Positions 52,157 to 60,882 of a stretch of 64,000 bases of DNA are shown here, one piece after another. The number at the start of each line of letters is the position of its first letter. The first letter of the stretch is position 1. Made by a program: the position numbers and the translations under genes. A model generated the notes under the pieces. It was not told where the DNA came from, did no database searches, and saw only the letters and a list, made by a program, of their open reading frames with translations. The stretch comes from CAKMZU01 sp965248335 (GTDB lineage: Bacteria > Pseudomonadota > Gammaproteobacteria > Pseudomonadales > DT-91). Location: positions 62,001 through 126,000 of the forward strand of contig CBDFIY010000002.1 in assembly GCA_965248335.1 (NCBI GenBank). Reading direction: 5' to 3'.

Positions 52157-54840
52157 AATGCACGCTCTTCCTTATTTTTATTCATAGACGCATCAAATAA
52201 TTGGCTTGTATCTAAAATAAATACCACCTGGCCATCGCCTAAAACCGTTGCGTTCGAAATGCTTGGCATCTGTTTTATGAGCGGATGCTGTTCTCTGACA
52301 AGCACTTCTGCGCGGCCAACAACCTGATCGACCACAATACCTATCCTGCTTTCTCCATTACTCACCACTACCACATCGAAAAAATCCACATCGAGTGATT
52401 GCAGCTTTCGGGTATTAAATAATTGATTTAAGTAGAAAACAGGCAATGTATCATCGTGCAGATTCATTACCTGTTGCTCACCTTCGTAGGCTATATCAAA
52501 TGCATCGAGTGTGACAATCTCTTGCACTGTGCGCTCACTGATTGCTAGGATTTGTGTTTGATTTTTAATCAAAACGACAGGCTGTAAAATGGTTGAGATA
52601 GGCACATGAATGCTGACTTTGGTTCCTTGATTGGGCTTGCTGCTTAATTGAATATGCCCGCCTAGCGCATGTACTTTTGTATTGACAACATCCATGCCTA
52701 CGCCTCGACCGGATACGCTTGATAAGGTGTCAGCCGTTGAAAATGCGGGCTCGAAAATACAGGCATGAATGCGTGATAAATCTTCTTCATTAGTGGAGAT
52801 CAACCCAAAAGAGATTGCTTTCTCTTTAATACGCTGGGTATCTAAGCCTTTCCCATCATCACTCAAGCTAATGATGATATCCCCTTCATTTTCTTGTGCG
52901 TTTAATATCAGCTGGCCTTTCTCGGGTTTGCCCAAATCGCGCCGTGTTACGACATCCTCAATGCCATGATCAAGACTATTACGTATCAGGTGCGCCATGG
53001 GTTCAGCTAGCGCATCGATCAGCGTTTTATCTACAGATAAATCACCGCCTGTGATATCTAATCTAACGGGTAGGTGAAGATGCTTAGACGTTGATTCAGC
53101 CAGTAGTGTTAAGCGTTCAAATAAGATTGATACAGGGACTACCCTGAAACTAAGTGCTAATGCCTGAAGCTGTGAAAGCTGTTTGATAAGGTGATCATCA
53201 TTTTTAATGCTATTGGACGTATTATCCTCTTTCTCTAAAAGGTAACGCGTTGAGTTATGGGTGTTAATGGTTTCGGTGACAAGATGGATTAAGTGATCGA
53301 TAGCCTGACTTGAAATTTTTACGCTGGCTAATGAAAGTGAGGTTTCTTTCGCGAGTTGAGTGGCAGAGGTATCTGCTTTAACGGGCACACTTTTTTGTTG
53401 AGCGCTGAGCGTATTCCTTTGTACCCATCGAAAACAGCGTGATTCTTTTGCTAAAGGCCCTATTTCAACCTGTAATTCCTCACTATTCTTTTCACTGAGT
53501 AGTAAAAAACATAGGCTCGTTTTTTCAGCAGTCTCATGGGCTATTTTATGAAAAATTGTCCGGCTATGAACAATAGTCGTTAATCGTTGTAGCGCGCTGA
53601 GTACGTTTTCAGCCTCTTTTTCATGACTAAAGTCTACATCAATCTCTAAAACGTGTTGTCCCTTGTTGATGCCTGCGAGTAATTGTTTTAATGCATTAAG
53701 GGGGATGCTTTTTAATCCGTCGGGGTGAATAGATGATTGGGAAAGTATAGCTTTCGATAATGCGAAAATGTCCGCTATAGGTTGATTTATTTGGCTTGCT
53801 TCGGCTTTAAATGCGTCAATCTCATTCTCGCAAACACGGTCTTGTTGTGCTTCCTCGGTGCTCTCTTTCAGTAAGTGGATAATTTGAACCAGCTTATCCA
53901 TTAAGGCTATGCTAAATAATTCCTTTGCTTTTATCCTTTCAGAAAAAAATTGTTTACAGTATTGCCAGAACAATTGGTGCTGTGGGTAATGCTGTATAAC
54001 AGAAAAACTATGCAATGTATTTAAAGGGAGTAGACAGTGATTGAGTGCATGAATACAGTTATCTTGTTCGGGTTTTATTTGTAAAAGCAATGCACTCAAT
54101 GCATCTAGAGAGTCATGATAAAAGTGGTGTAATTGATATCGTGCAAGTGAGATTGCCGAATCTAAAGCAAGCGTAAGATTATGTTCAATGCGGATTCTTT
54201 CAATCTGTTGAATGATACTGGAAAGCTTTGAGATAAAATCACGTGTACCTAGTACATTGATTGACGTGTAACAAACCTTACTTAAAACTGGAAAATGACA
54301 GGCTAAGGCTTCATCGGATAGTGCATGTAATGCAGGAATAACCTGATTTGTTTTCGCCTTTGGATTTAAAGCGAGAATCAGTGATGGCAATGTTTTTTGT
54401 ACTAATGTGGTGAATGTTTGGAGGCTTGGCGTTTCCGTACTGACCGGCGGTGTATGGACTTTCATCGCGTTAAGGCGATCAATGATATCAGCCGGCGCTT
54501 CAGAATCTTTATTGTTGACTGATGCATCAACAAACTGCTTTTTTAAAACCGCGATAGCTGCTAACAGTATTTTTTTGATGTCGGGGTTTAATCCTGCTTT
54601 TTCTTGACGACAAGCGGAAAGAATATCCTCACTGAGGTGCGCAATTTCGGCCATATGCTCAAAGCCGAATGCGCTACAATTGGCTTTTAGTGTATGGAAG
54701 TGTCGGAAGATGCCATCGATGTTGATCGATTTATGGTCATTGATGGCGAGCAGTGCGACGAGTGAATCGAATATATCCGTCGTTTCGCTCGCGAAGCTCG
54801 GCCAAAGTTTCGCGTATAACTCCGCTTGTTGATCAGCCAT
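52153..54840 (-). CDS. cheA: CheA-type histidine kinase
   Basis: An 895-residue kinase. The N-terminal Hpt domain has the phospho-His H49 in HTLKANCSAFG. A long middle (about 130-480) has no clear P2 domain. The P3 dimerisation helices, the ATPase domain (N box HLIRNSLDHGIED, G1 LSDDGKGLD, G2 SGRGVGMDVV) and a C-terminal CheW-like P5 domain follow. There is no C-terminal receiver. It would phosphorylate the stand-alone receiver encoded just upstream. It overlaps that gene by 8 bp and the mcp gene by 4 bp. Confidence 0.95.
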   Translation of the reverse strand: MADQQAELYAKLWPSFASETTDIFDSLVALLAINDHKSINIDGIFRHFHTLKANCSAFGFEHMAEIAHLSEDILSACRQEKAGLNPDIKKILLAAIAVLKKQFVDASVNNKDSEAPADIIDRLNAMKVHTPPVSTETPSLQTFTTLVQKTLPSLILALNPKAKTNQVIPALHALSDEALACHFPVLSKVCYTSINVLGTRDFISKLSSIIQQIERIRIEHNLTLALDSAISLARYQLHHFYHDSLDALSALLLQIKPEQDNCIHALNHCLLPLNTLHSFSVIQHYPQHQLFWQYCKQFFSERIKAKELFSIALMDKLVQIIHLLKESTEEAQQDRVCENEIDAFKAEASQINQPIADIFALSKAILSQSSIHPDGLKSIPLNALKQLLAGINKGQHVLEIDVDFSHEKEAENVLSALQRLTTIVHSRTIFHKIAHETAEKTSLCFLLLSEKNSEELQVEIGPLAKESRCFRWVQRNTLSAQQKSVPVKADTSATQLAKETSLSLASVKISSQAIDHLIHLVTETINTHNSTRYLLEKEDNTSNSIKNDDHLIKQLSQLQALALSFRVVPVSILFERLTLLAESTSKHLHLPVRLDITGGDLSVDKTLIDALAEPMAHLIRNSLDHGIEDVVTRRDLGKPEKGQLILNAQENEGDIIISLSDDGKGLDTQRIKEKAISFGLISTNEEDLSRIHACIFEPAFSTADTLSSVSGRGVGMDVVNTKVHALGGHIQLSSKPNQGTKVSIHVPISTILQPVVLIKNQTQILAISERTVQEIVTLDAFDIAYEGEQQVMNLHDDTLPVFYLNQLFNTRKLQSLDVDFFDVVVVSNGESRIGIVVDQVVGRAEVLVREQHPLIKQMPSISNATVLGDGQVVFILDTSQLFDASMNKNKEERAL

Positions 54841-55258
54841 AGGAAGGTGTTGTCGCCATCGCGTTTTTGATGGCAGTGATCAACTCTCCAGATTTCTCTG
54901 TCTCCATATCTAAGCTCAATACACCTGAAGGTTTGTGAATGATATCGACTGCACCGAGTGTTAAAGCTTCTTGAGCTTCTTTAGAATTCAGGTTGGCAAC
55001 AGATGAAACAATGATGACTTTTGCATCCGTCAACATAGAGGCTAAGCGCAAGAATTCAATGCCATCCATTTTAGGCATTTCGATATCAAGCAGGATAAGA
55101 TCGGGTTGTATGGTTGATAATAATTCGAGTGCTTCAAGCCCATTAGCTGCTTCAGCCGCTACGGAAAATTCTGGTTGTTTTTCGAGTATGTTGCGGAGAA
55201 TCCGCCGCATTAAAAAAGAGTCGTCAACAATAAGCACAGAGATATTTGTATCAGGCAT
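54833..55258 (-). CDS. stand-alone CheB-like receiver protein
   Basis: A 141-residue single-domain response regulator. All phosphorylation residues are in place: D12-D13 (IVDDS), phosphoacceptor D58 (LLLDIEMPKMDG), S85 (IIVSS) and K109 (DIIHKPSG). The HKPSG segment and the following DMETEKSGELITAIKNA linker-like tail resemble the receiver plus linker of CheB more than CheY. It is the first gene of the chemosensory operon. It may supply the phosphorylation signal that the degenerate receiver of the cheB product can no longer take. Confidence 0.9.
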   Translation of the reverse strand: MPDTNISVLIVDDSFLMRRILRNILEKQPEFSVAAEAANGLEALELLSTIQPDLILLDIEMPKMDGIEFLRLASMLTDAKVIIVSSVANLNSKEAQEALTLGAVDIIHKPSGVLSLDMETEKSGELITAIKNAMATTPSYG

Positions 55259-55470
55259 AATCAGATTTCTTATTGGTAAATAAACAAAAACATGTGTTGG
55301 ATAAGGGCATTCTCACACGTACTAATTGCTATTATGAGGCTGTTATATTATTAGTAATAACCTTATAGAGATTACTTACAAAAAAAAAGACTTCTTTATA
55401 GGTGTATTTATCAGTTTATGCTTTATATAGTCGAAATAAATCCGTTATTATCCATCAAAAATTATCACTC
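55259..55470. promoter_or_regulatory. divergent promoter region of the chemosensory operon
   Basis: A 212-bp AT-rich gap between the receiver gene (leftward) and the transglutaminase-like gene (rightward). It must contain the chemosensory operon promoter. There is no convincing box and no strong ribosome site for the rightward gene. Confidence 0.4.
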
Positions 55471-56094
55471 ATGGCTAACGTTCTGACTATTATTCCAAGA
55501 AGTTTTGACCGATATCTAGCATCGGATTCTACTATCGACTGGCAAACATCATCGGTGATGATAAAAGCTATGGCACTCGCAACAAATCTCACGAGCAAAG
55601 AGGCTATTGCCGAGGCGTGCTTTATTTTTGTTCGTGATGAGGTTGATCATAGCTGGGATTATCAACGAGGCCCTGTCACATGCAAGGCCTCTGACGTCCT
55701 CTTTCACAAAACAGGGTTTTGTTATGCGAAAAGTCATCTTTTGGCTGCACTGCTTCGCGCTAACGACATCCCTGCTGGTCTTTGTTATCAGCGACTGACG
55801 ATAGGTGATAATCAGCCACCTTTTTGCTTACACAGTCTTAATGCCATTCATCTCGAACCTTACGGTTGGTATCGCGTTGATGCACGCGGTAATAAAGACA
55901 CTATTTCAGCAGGATTTTCACCGCCTCAGGAAAAGCTTGCTTTCCCTATAACCGTTGAGGGCGAAGTCGACTTTGATGGTGTGTTTTCTAGCCCTTTGCC
56001 TATCATTATCCATGCACTGGAAACGCATGGTGATTTTCGAAACCTTGCCGTAAATTTACCTGATCTTGCACAAATAAATCTCAAAACAGGATAG
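55471..56094 (+). CDS. transglutaminase-like cysteine protease family protein
   Basis: A 207-residue protein of the transglutaminase-like superfamily. The catalytic triad is visible: Cys in TGFCYAKSHLLAALLR, His in CLHSLNAIHL and Asp in YRVDARGN. These bacterial proteins are thought to be peptidases or amidases of unclear substrate. I choose the ATG at 55471 (MANVLTII); a start at 55402 would add 23 residues that do not fit the family. No signal peptide is seen, so it is cytoplasmic. Confidence 0.8.
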   Translation: MANVLTIIPRSFDRYLASDSTIDWQTSSVMIKAMALATNLTSKEAIAEACFIFVRDEVDHSWDYQRGPVTCKASDVLFHKTGFCYAKSHLLAALLRANDIPAGLCYQRLTIGDNQPPFCLHSLNAIHLEPYGWYRVDARGNKDTISAGFSPPQEKLAFPITVEGEVDFDGVFSSPLPIIIHALETHGDFRNLAVNLPDLAQINLKTG

Positions 56095-56218
56095 TAGAGA
56101 TAAATGTCCGATATGAAAAGAGAGGTCGTTGCAGGATAGCGTAATGTGGTAGGCGGTAAAATAATTATCAGCGTCTCGATATTAGACTATATTCTCTTAT
56201 TATCGCTAAGCTCCGCAG

Positions 56219-56273
56219 GCAAAACACGAACCTTTAAAGAACGTTACACGTTATTTAAAGGTTCGTGTTTTGC
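56219..56273. promoter_or_regulatory. large palindrome upstream of the monooxygenase-like gene
   Basis: Two perfect 20-bp arms (GCAAAACACGAACCTTTAAA at 56219-56238 and its complement at 56254-56273) surround a 15-base centre that itself contains AACGT-TAC-ACGTT. No T run follows, so it is not a typical terminator on either strand. It may be an operator, a cruciform or the remnant of an element end. Confidence 0.75.
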
Positions 56274-56319
56274 GGAAGACGGCTATCTTGGCTGATATTG
56301 CAGCCCATAAGGTGTGGGC

Positions 56320-56447
56320 TATACCGATCGGAATTGGAGATGCAAGAAGGCGGCAAGCGAGCGAATCCCCATGAGCTTACAGTCAGTAAGTGATTGGGGT
56401 GAGTGAGCGCGGCCAGCGCCCTTGCATCTTCAAGGGTGATCGGTATA
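56320..56447. repeat. MITE-like repeat, copy 4
   Basis: A full 128-bp copy in the orientation opposite to copies 1 and 2. It begins TATACCGATCGGAATTGG and ends GGGTGATCGGTATA. The outer ends again carry TATA. It lies 72 bp before the ATG of the monooxygenase-like gene and could influence its expression. Confidence 0.85.
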
Positions 56448-56519
56448 TAAGTGCAACCCTAAGGATATTTTATGACTGGATCAGCGTTATAACTCATTCA
56501 TCATAGTTAAGGAAAACAC

Positions 56520-57701
56520 ATGATAACGAAAGGTTTATTAAGCACAAACTCACCTGCTGGTGAAAAACTATTTGATGATGTGGTTGCGTTACAATCCCAG
56601 TTTCGAGAGCTGGCATCTGAAACGCAATCCCAACGTAAAATTGCGCAGGCTAATATTGATGCCTTGGAGAAAGTCGGCTTCTTCTTGGCTTTACAACCAA
56701 AAGCCTATGGCGGCCTCGAGCTTTCCCCACAAGAATTTTTTCGTTGCCACCTTGCTATTGCAGAAGCCTGTATGTCAACTGCCTGGGTAAGCGGTATTAT
56801 TGCGGTTCATTCTTTCCAAATTGCGCTCATGGATAAACAGGCACAAGAGGATGTTTGGGCTAGCGATATACATACACGAACATCTTCATCTTATGCGCCT
56901 GTTGGAAAAGTTGAGATTGTTGATGGCGGGTTTAAACTATCTGGCCGTTGGGGTTGGTCATCAGGTTCCGATCATTGTACTTGGGCGTTACTCGGTGCGA
57001 TCATTCCCGGCGAAGGTTATCGCACCTTCTTAGTTCCAAAAGGTGATTACGCTATTATCGATACATGGCAATCTATGGGGCTTCAAGGTACGGGCAGTAA
57101 TGATGTTGTCGTTGACGGGGCTTTTGTGCCGGATCATCGTACCCATAAGCAAATGGATGGGTTCAACATGACCAACCCTGGTGCAGCCTTTGCCGATTCA
57201 GCCTTATACGATATTCCTTGGGCGCAGATTTTTGTTCGTGTGGTCTCTACGCCAGCGATTGGGGCGTGCAAAGATGCGCTACGGTTATATAAAGACGCAG
57301 CATCAAAAAAAGCCAGTATGGACCCGTCTAAGCATTCAACAGACCCATCAACCCTTGAGCGTATCTCAGCAGCTGAGAATACCACCGATGAGATGGAGGC
57401 TGTCATGATGCGTAATTTCGATAACATGACTGCAGCGGTGAATAAAGGTGACCGTATTGATATTCAAGAGCGAGCAAAATACCGTTATCAGGCATCATTG
57501 GTTATCGACAAAAGCATGGCAGTTGTTGATAGCTTGTTCTCCATGGCAGGGGGGAGCTCGGTATTGGCGGGCTCTGATTTGCAGCAACGCTTTTTAGATA
57601 TTCATACGGCACGTGCACATGTCGCAAACAGCCCAACGAATTTTGCTCGAAACTTGGGTTCGTTGCATTTGGGTTTAGATAATCAGGATTTCTTTATCTA
57701 A
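56520..57701 (+). CDS. acyl-CoA dehydrogenase-fold flavin-dependent monooxygenase (HsaA/HpaB-like)
   Basis: A 393-residue protein of the acyl-CoA dehydrogenase fold. Features such as FFLALQPKAYGGLELSP, AEACMSTAWVSGIIAVHSF, SGRWGWSSGSDHCTWALLG and SMGLQGTGSNDVVVDGAFVP are typical of the oxygenase subunit of two-component (FMNH2-using) hydroxylases like HsaA or p-hydroxyphenylacetate hydroxylase C2. The catalytic base of true acyl-CoA dehydrogenases is not evident. Members hydroxylate aromatic substrates with flavin supplied by a reductase, which is not nearby. The gene stands alone. AAGGA precedes the start. Confidence 0.82.
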   Translation: MITKGLLSTNSPAGEKLFDDVVALQSQFRELASETQSQRKIAQANIDALEKVGFFLALQPKAYGGLELSPQEFFRCHLAIAEACMSTAWVSGIIAVHSFQIALMDKQAQEDVWASDIHTRTSSSYAPVGKVEIVDGGFKLSGRWGWSSGSDHCTWALLGAIIPGEGYRTFLVPKGDYAIIDTWQSMGLQGTGSNDVVVDGAFVPDHRTHKQMDGFNMTNPGAAFADSALYDIPWAQIFVRVVSTPAIGACKDALRLYKDAASKKASMDPSKHSTDPSTLERISAAENTTDEMEAVMMRNFDNMTAAVNKGDRIDIQERAKYRYQASLVIDKSMAVVDSLFSMAGGSSVLAGSDLQQRFLDIHTARAHVANSPTNFARNLGSLHLGLDNQDFFI

Positions 57702-57730
57702 GCTGCAGCGTTCTGGCAATCGTCAGATCC

Positions 57731-57770
57731 AGAGCAGAATTTAATATTGATCTTCTGCTCTTTTGTTTTC
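57731..57770 (+). terminator. terminator after the monooxygenase-like gene
   Basis: A perfect 9-bp stem (57731-57739 with 57753-57761) is followed by TTTTGTTTTCGTTTT. It lies 30 bp after the stop codon. Confidence 0.75.
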
Positions 57771-57907
57771 GTTTTATACTTGCTTGGTATTATCGAGGGT
57801 AAGCCATTAAGCCGCACGCTCATAATTTTCTAAAATCTAACGAATCATATAAGACCTAATTTTAGGGGTATCCTTAAATCCAGCTTTATAGATTTAAGTG
57901 GGCGTGA

Positions 57908-58336
57908 TTAAAGATCCTTATTACATCCGTTATAAAACCAACTCTCAAGTATTGCGCAGGCAGCTAAACTATCAACAGCATCTTTTTTATAGTTATCTGA
58001 AGGGTTATCACTTTTTACACTCTGCGAGCTAAGCCGTTCATCCCATACATAGCTAGGTTTCCCAAATCGTCCGTGTAAGCGCTTGGCAAACTTGCGGGCA
58101 CGCTGACACATGGAATTTTCAGTGCCATCCATATTTAAGGGTAAGCCTGTAACAAAGCAATCAGGCTGCCACTCGCTGGCAATTTTCTCAATAGCCGCCC
58201 AGTTTGGGATGCCATCTTTGGCATGGACTTCTGCCAGAGGCTCGGCCGTTTGGGTTACTGATTGCCCCACGGCTATTCCAAAACGCTTTAGCCCAAAATC
58301 AAAGGCGAGAGCCTGTATGCTGCTGTCTTTTTCCAT
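57908..58336 (-). CDS. ruvX: RuvX/YqgF-family Holliday junction resolvase-like nuclease
   Basis: A 142-residue RNase H-fold protein needed for rRNA 5' processing and possibly junction resolution. The first catalytic Asp is in ALAFDFGLKRFGIAVG, a Glu region in VWDERLSSQ, and the last Asp in KDAVDSLAACAIL. The length is normal. It normally follows algH (yqgE) in the gshB-tonB-algH-ruvX order; algH is absent here. Confidence 0.93.
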   Translation of the reverse strand: MEKDSSIQALAFDFGLKRFGIAVGQSVTQTAEPLAEVHAKDGIPNWAAIEKIASEWQPDCFVTGLPLNMDGTENSMCQRARKFAKRLHGRFGKPSYVWDERLSSQSVKSDNPSDNYKKDAVDSLAACAILESWFYNGCNKDL

Positions 58337-58383
58337 AGATTTAGTGTTGGCTCGAGAGGTTGATTGAAGTTATTGTTGCTTCT

Positions 58384-59253
58384 TTACAGCTGAGAAAAAT
58401 GGTTCTTTTTAAATTGCCATGTGCGCACAATATCGAGTTGGTCTGCCTCTTTGATGACCTCTCTTGGTAGTGGGTTAAATGGGCTAGAAAGCCGGACAAT
58501 TTGTAATGCGGCACGATCTAGCAGAGGTTTTCCTGAGCTTTTTAAGATTTTGGTTGAAATGAGATGCCCGTTCTTGCCAATGCTGACGACAAGTTGCAGT
58601 TCGCCATAAACTCCCTGTTGGCGCGCTTCTGCCGGGTAGTGTTCATTCCCTATCAGCTCAATTCGTTGTTGCCAGTGATACAAATAAGCTGCATCGGCGG
58701 CTGACTTGGTTGCAACCGACGAAAGGATACGTTTTTTAGGTAGGCGGGCATAAGCTTGTTTTTTCTCCGCTAAACGTGCTTTCAGGGCAGCAATTTCTGC
58801 TTGTTGCTGCTCAAAATTATCTTGGCCCTTTGTTGGGCTCCGATTATTTTTACTCGGCGCTGTTTCGGTGGTGTCGAGTGACCAGTCGCTATCATGGGTT
58901 TGGACAAAACGTATAGCGTTGTTCTGTGATTCGAAACGTTTAAAATTTTGTTTTTGTACGGGCAAATCAACGGCACTATTAATCTCTGCAAGTTGTGTGG
59001 TGGTCATTTCTTTTTTACTGGACTCTGTGCCACTCGCTGATTGATTACTTTGGGCTAAAAAATCGGCATCGAGTACGGGTTTATTTTCATTGTAGTGTGA
59101 CAAGGTGATGTCTATGCGCTTGGCAGGTTTTGCCGTGGGTGGATCTAAGACAAAGCCTAACCCCAAAATGACAGCCACGTGTAGGGAGAATGTCATAACA
59201 AGCATAAAGCCTAAGCGGCTATGTGTTTTGGCGGCGGGGTCGTGTGCAAACAT
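58384..59253 (-). CDS. tonB: TonB-family protein
   Basis: A 289-residue energy transducer. A short cytoplasmic start is followed by a membrane helix (about residues 15-35), a long polar linker with coiled-coil character (about 140-170) and a C-terminal TonB domain starting near YHWQQRIELIGNEHYPAEARQQGVYG (about residues 190-215). It would span the periplasm and contact outer-membrane receptors. No exbB/exbD is adjacent. It sits between gshB and ruvX like PA0406 of Pseudomonas. Confidence 0.88.
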   Translation of the reverse strand: MFAHDPAAKTHSRLGFMLVMTFSLHVAVILGLGFVLDPPTAKPAKRIDITLSHYNENKPVLDADFLAQSNQSASGTESSKKEMTTTQLAEINSAVDLPVQKQNFKRFESQNNAIRFVQTHDSDWSLDTTETAPSKNNRSPTKGQDNFEQQQAEIAALKARLAEKKQAYARLPKKRILSSVATKSAADAAYLYHWQQRIELIGNEHYPAEARQQGVYGELQLVVSIGKNGHLISTKILKSSGKPLLDRAALQIVRLSSPFNPLPREVIKEADQLDIVRTWQFKKNHFSQL

Positions 59254-59278
59254 AAAAATACTTATTTTAACGGTTAAC

Positions 59279-60226
59279 TTAATTTAAGCGGGTAATCAGG
59301 GCATCAATCAGTTGGCCCGCAATATCAAGTTGATGAACGCGATCGATTTCCCTCACGCAAGTCGGGCTGGTGACATTGATCTCAGTCAAATAATCGCCAA
59401 TGATGTCTAATCCGACGAATAATAACCCTTTGGCTTTTATGGTAGGTATAACCTGCTCACAAATCCACAAATCTCGCTCTGTAACGGGTACAACTTTGGC
59501 TGTGGCCCCTGCGGCCAGATTGCCACGTGTTTCACCCTTAGCAGGTATGCGTGCCAAGCCATATGGCATGGGTTTTCCGTCTACAATATGCAAACGTTTA
59601 TCACCATTGATGATCTTGGGGATGTATTTTTGTGCCATGATAGTCTCTTGCCCGAACTGGGTGAGTGTTTCAAGGATAACGCTAAGATTAGGATCGTTGA
59701 CGCTAACGCGGAAAATACGGGAGCCACCCATGCCATCAAGCGGTTTAAAAATGACATCCTGGTGCTCTGCATGGAAGGCTTTTAATTGTTGCTGGTCGCA
59801 AGAAACCAGATGCTCTGGACAGCACTGTGGAAAGTGTGTGGCAAATATTTTCTCATTACAGTCGCGTAAGCTGGCGGGTTTGTTGGTGACGAGAACCCCC
59901 GCTTGTTCTGCAAGCTCCAAAATATAAGTTTTGTAAATGAACTCGCTGTTAAAAGGGGGGTCTTTACGCATCAAGATGATATCTAAAGAATCAAGGGGTA
60001 GTAGTTTTTTCTCACCCTTTTTATACCAGTGATCACTGTCATCAAATACATCAATCGAACAGGCGTTAGCAAAAGGTTTTCCGTTTTTTATGGAGAGATC
60101 CTTGTCTGTCATATAAAACAAATCAAAGTCACGCGCTTTAGCTGCTAAGAGCATGGCTAAAGAGGTATCTTTTTGGACGTTGATGTTTTCAATGGGATCC
60201 ATCACGATGCCGAGGTTTTTGCGCAT
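59279..60226 (-). CDS. gshB: glutathione synthetase
   Basis: A 315-residue ATP-grasp enzyme that adds glycine to gamma-glutamylcysteine. The start LGIVMDPIENINVQKDTSLAML, the RKDPPFNSEFIY segment, the ATP site FKPLDGMGGSRIFRV and the C-terminal GLDIIGDYLTEINVTSPT are the family signatures. The length is normal. It is divergent from pilG with a 238-bp gap, as in Pseudomonas. Confidence 0.97.
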   Translation of the reverse strand: MRKNLGIVMDPIENINVQKDTSLAMLLAAKARDFDLFYMTDKDLSIKNGKPFANACSIDVFDDSDHWYKKGEKKLLPLDSLDIILMRKDPPFNSEFIYKTYILELAEQAGVLVTNKPASLRDCNEKIFATHFPQCCPEHLVSCDQQQLKAFHAEHQDVIFKPLDGMGGSRIFRVSVNDPNLSVILETLTQFGQETIMAQKYIPKIINGDKRLHIVDGKPMPYGLARIPAKGETRGNLAAGATAKVVPVTERDLWICEQVIPTIKAKGLLFVGLDIIGDYLTEINVTSPTCVREIDRVHQLDIAGQLIDALITRLN

Positions 60227-60464
60227 AATTTAATCTCATTACACTAAAGTGAAGTAATGTCTACAGTTGGCGTTACAAGTCAGCTGTAGAGCAATTGTCG
60301 GTGTGTAGTTTGTGCTGCTTCTCGAACCTTGCCCTCAATTAAAATTTTTAGCAAGTATTCGTAGACAACCGGTTCGGGTTAAGGTTATGTTTCTTGGCGC
60401 TCAATGATGATGCACCGATTGAGCGATCCACTTGTTATTACAGATAATAAAAAAGGCTCGGATT

Positions 60465-60854
60465 ATGGATGGCAATTTCGAAAACCTCAAAGTCATGGTC
60501 ATCGACGACAGTAAAACTATACGGCGTACGGCGGAAACACTTTTGACCAAAGTGGGTTGTGAAGTCATTACAGCGATTGATGGTTTTGATGCGCTTGCAA
60601 AAATTGCTGATGCAAAACCTCGTATCATTTTTGTAGATATCATGATGCCAAGGCTTGATGGTTACCAAACTTGTGCATTGATCAAAAACAATAGCCAATT
60701 CAAATCTACGCCAGTTATCATGCTTTCGAGTAAAGATGGTCTTTTTGATAAGGCAAAAGGTCGCATTGTTGGGTCGGATCAATATTTAACGAAGCCTTTT
60801 AGCAAAACTGAGCTGATAGATGCCATAGAAGCACATGTTTCCATTACTCATTAA
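60465..60854 (+). CDS. pilG: twitching motility response regulator PilG
   Basis: A 129-residue CheY-like receiver. The acidic pair is in VMVIDDSKTIRR, the phosphoacceptor Asp in IIFVDIMMPRLDG, the Ser in VIMLSSKDG and the Lys in YLTKPFS. In the Pil-Chp system PilG promotes pilus extension. I use the ATG at 60465; an upstream in-frame start at 60432 would add 11 residues not found in the family. It is the first gene of pilGHIJ. Confidence 0.94.
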   Translation: MDGNFENLKVMVIDDSKTIRRTAETLLTKVGCEVITAIDGFDALAKIADAKPRIIFVDIMMPRLDGYQTCALIKNNSQFKSTPVIMLSSKDGLFDKAKGRIVGSDQYLTKPFSKTELIDAIEAHVSITH

Positions 60855-60882
60855 GAAAAAGAAAAGAAGAGATCGCTCACCT

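Larger units (their letters stand above)
56095..56519. other. 425-bp intergenic region with a palindrome and a MITE
   Basis: No gene is present. The region holds a 55-bp palindrome (56219-56273), MITE copy 4 (56320-56447) and the probable promoter and ribosome site (TAAGGA near 56507-56512) of the monooxygenase-like gene. Confidence 0.6.

Noticed and set aside
46899..55258. The chemosensory cluster as a flagellar chemotaxis operon
   Set aside because: There is no cheY/cheZ pair and no flagellar gene nearby, and the receiver is CheB-like. The output cannot be assigned to flagella.
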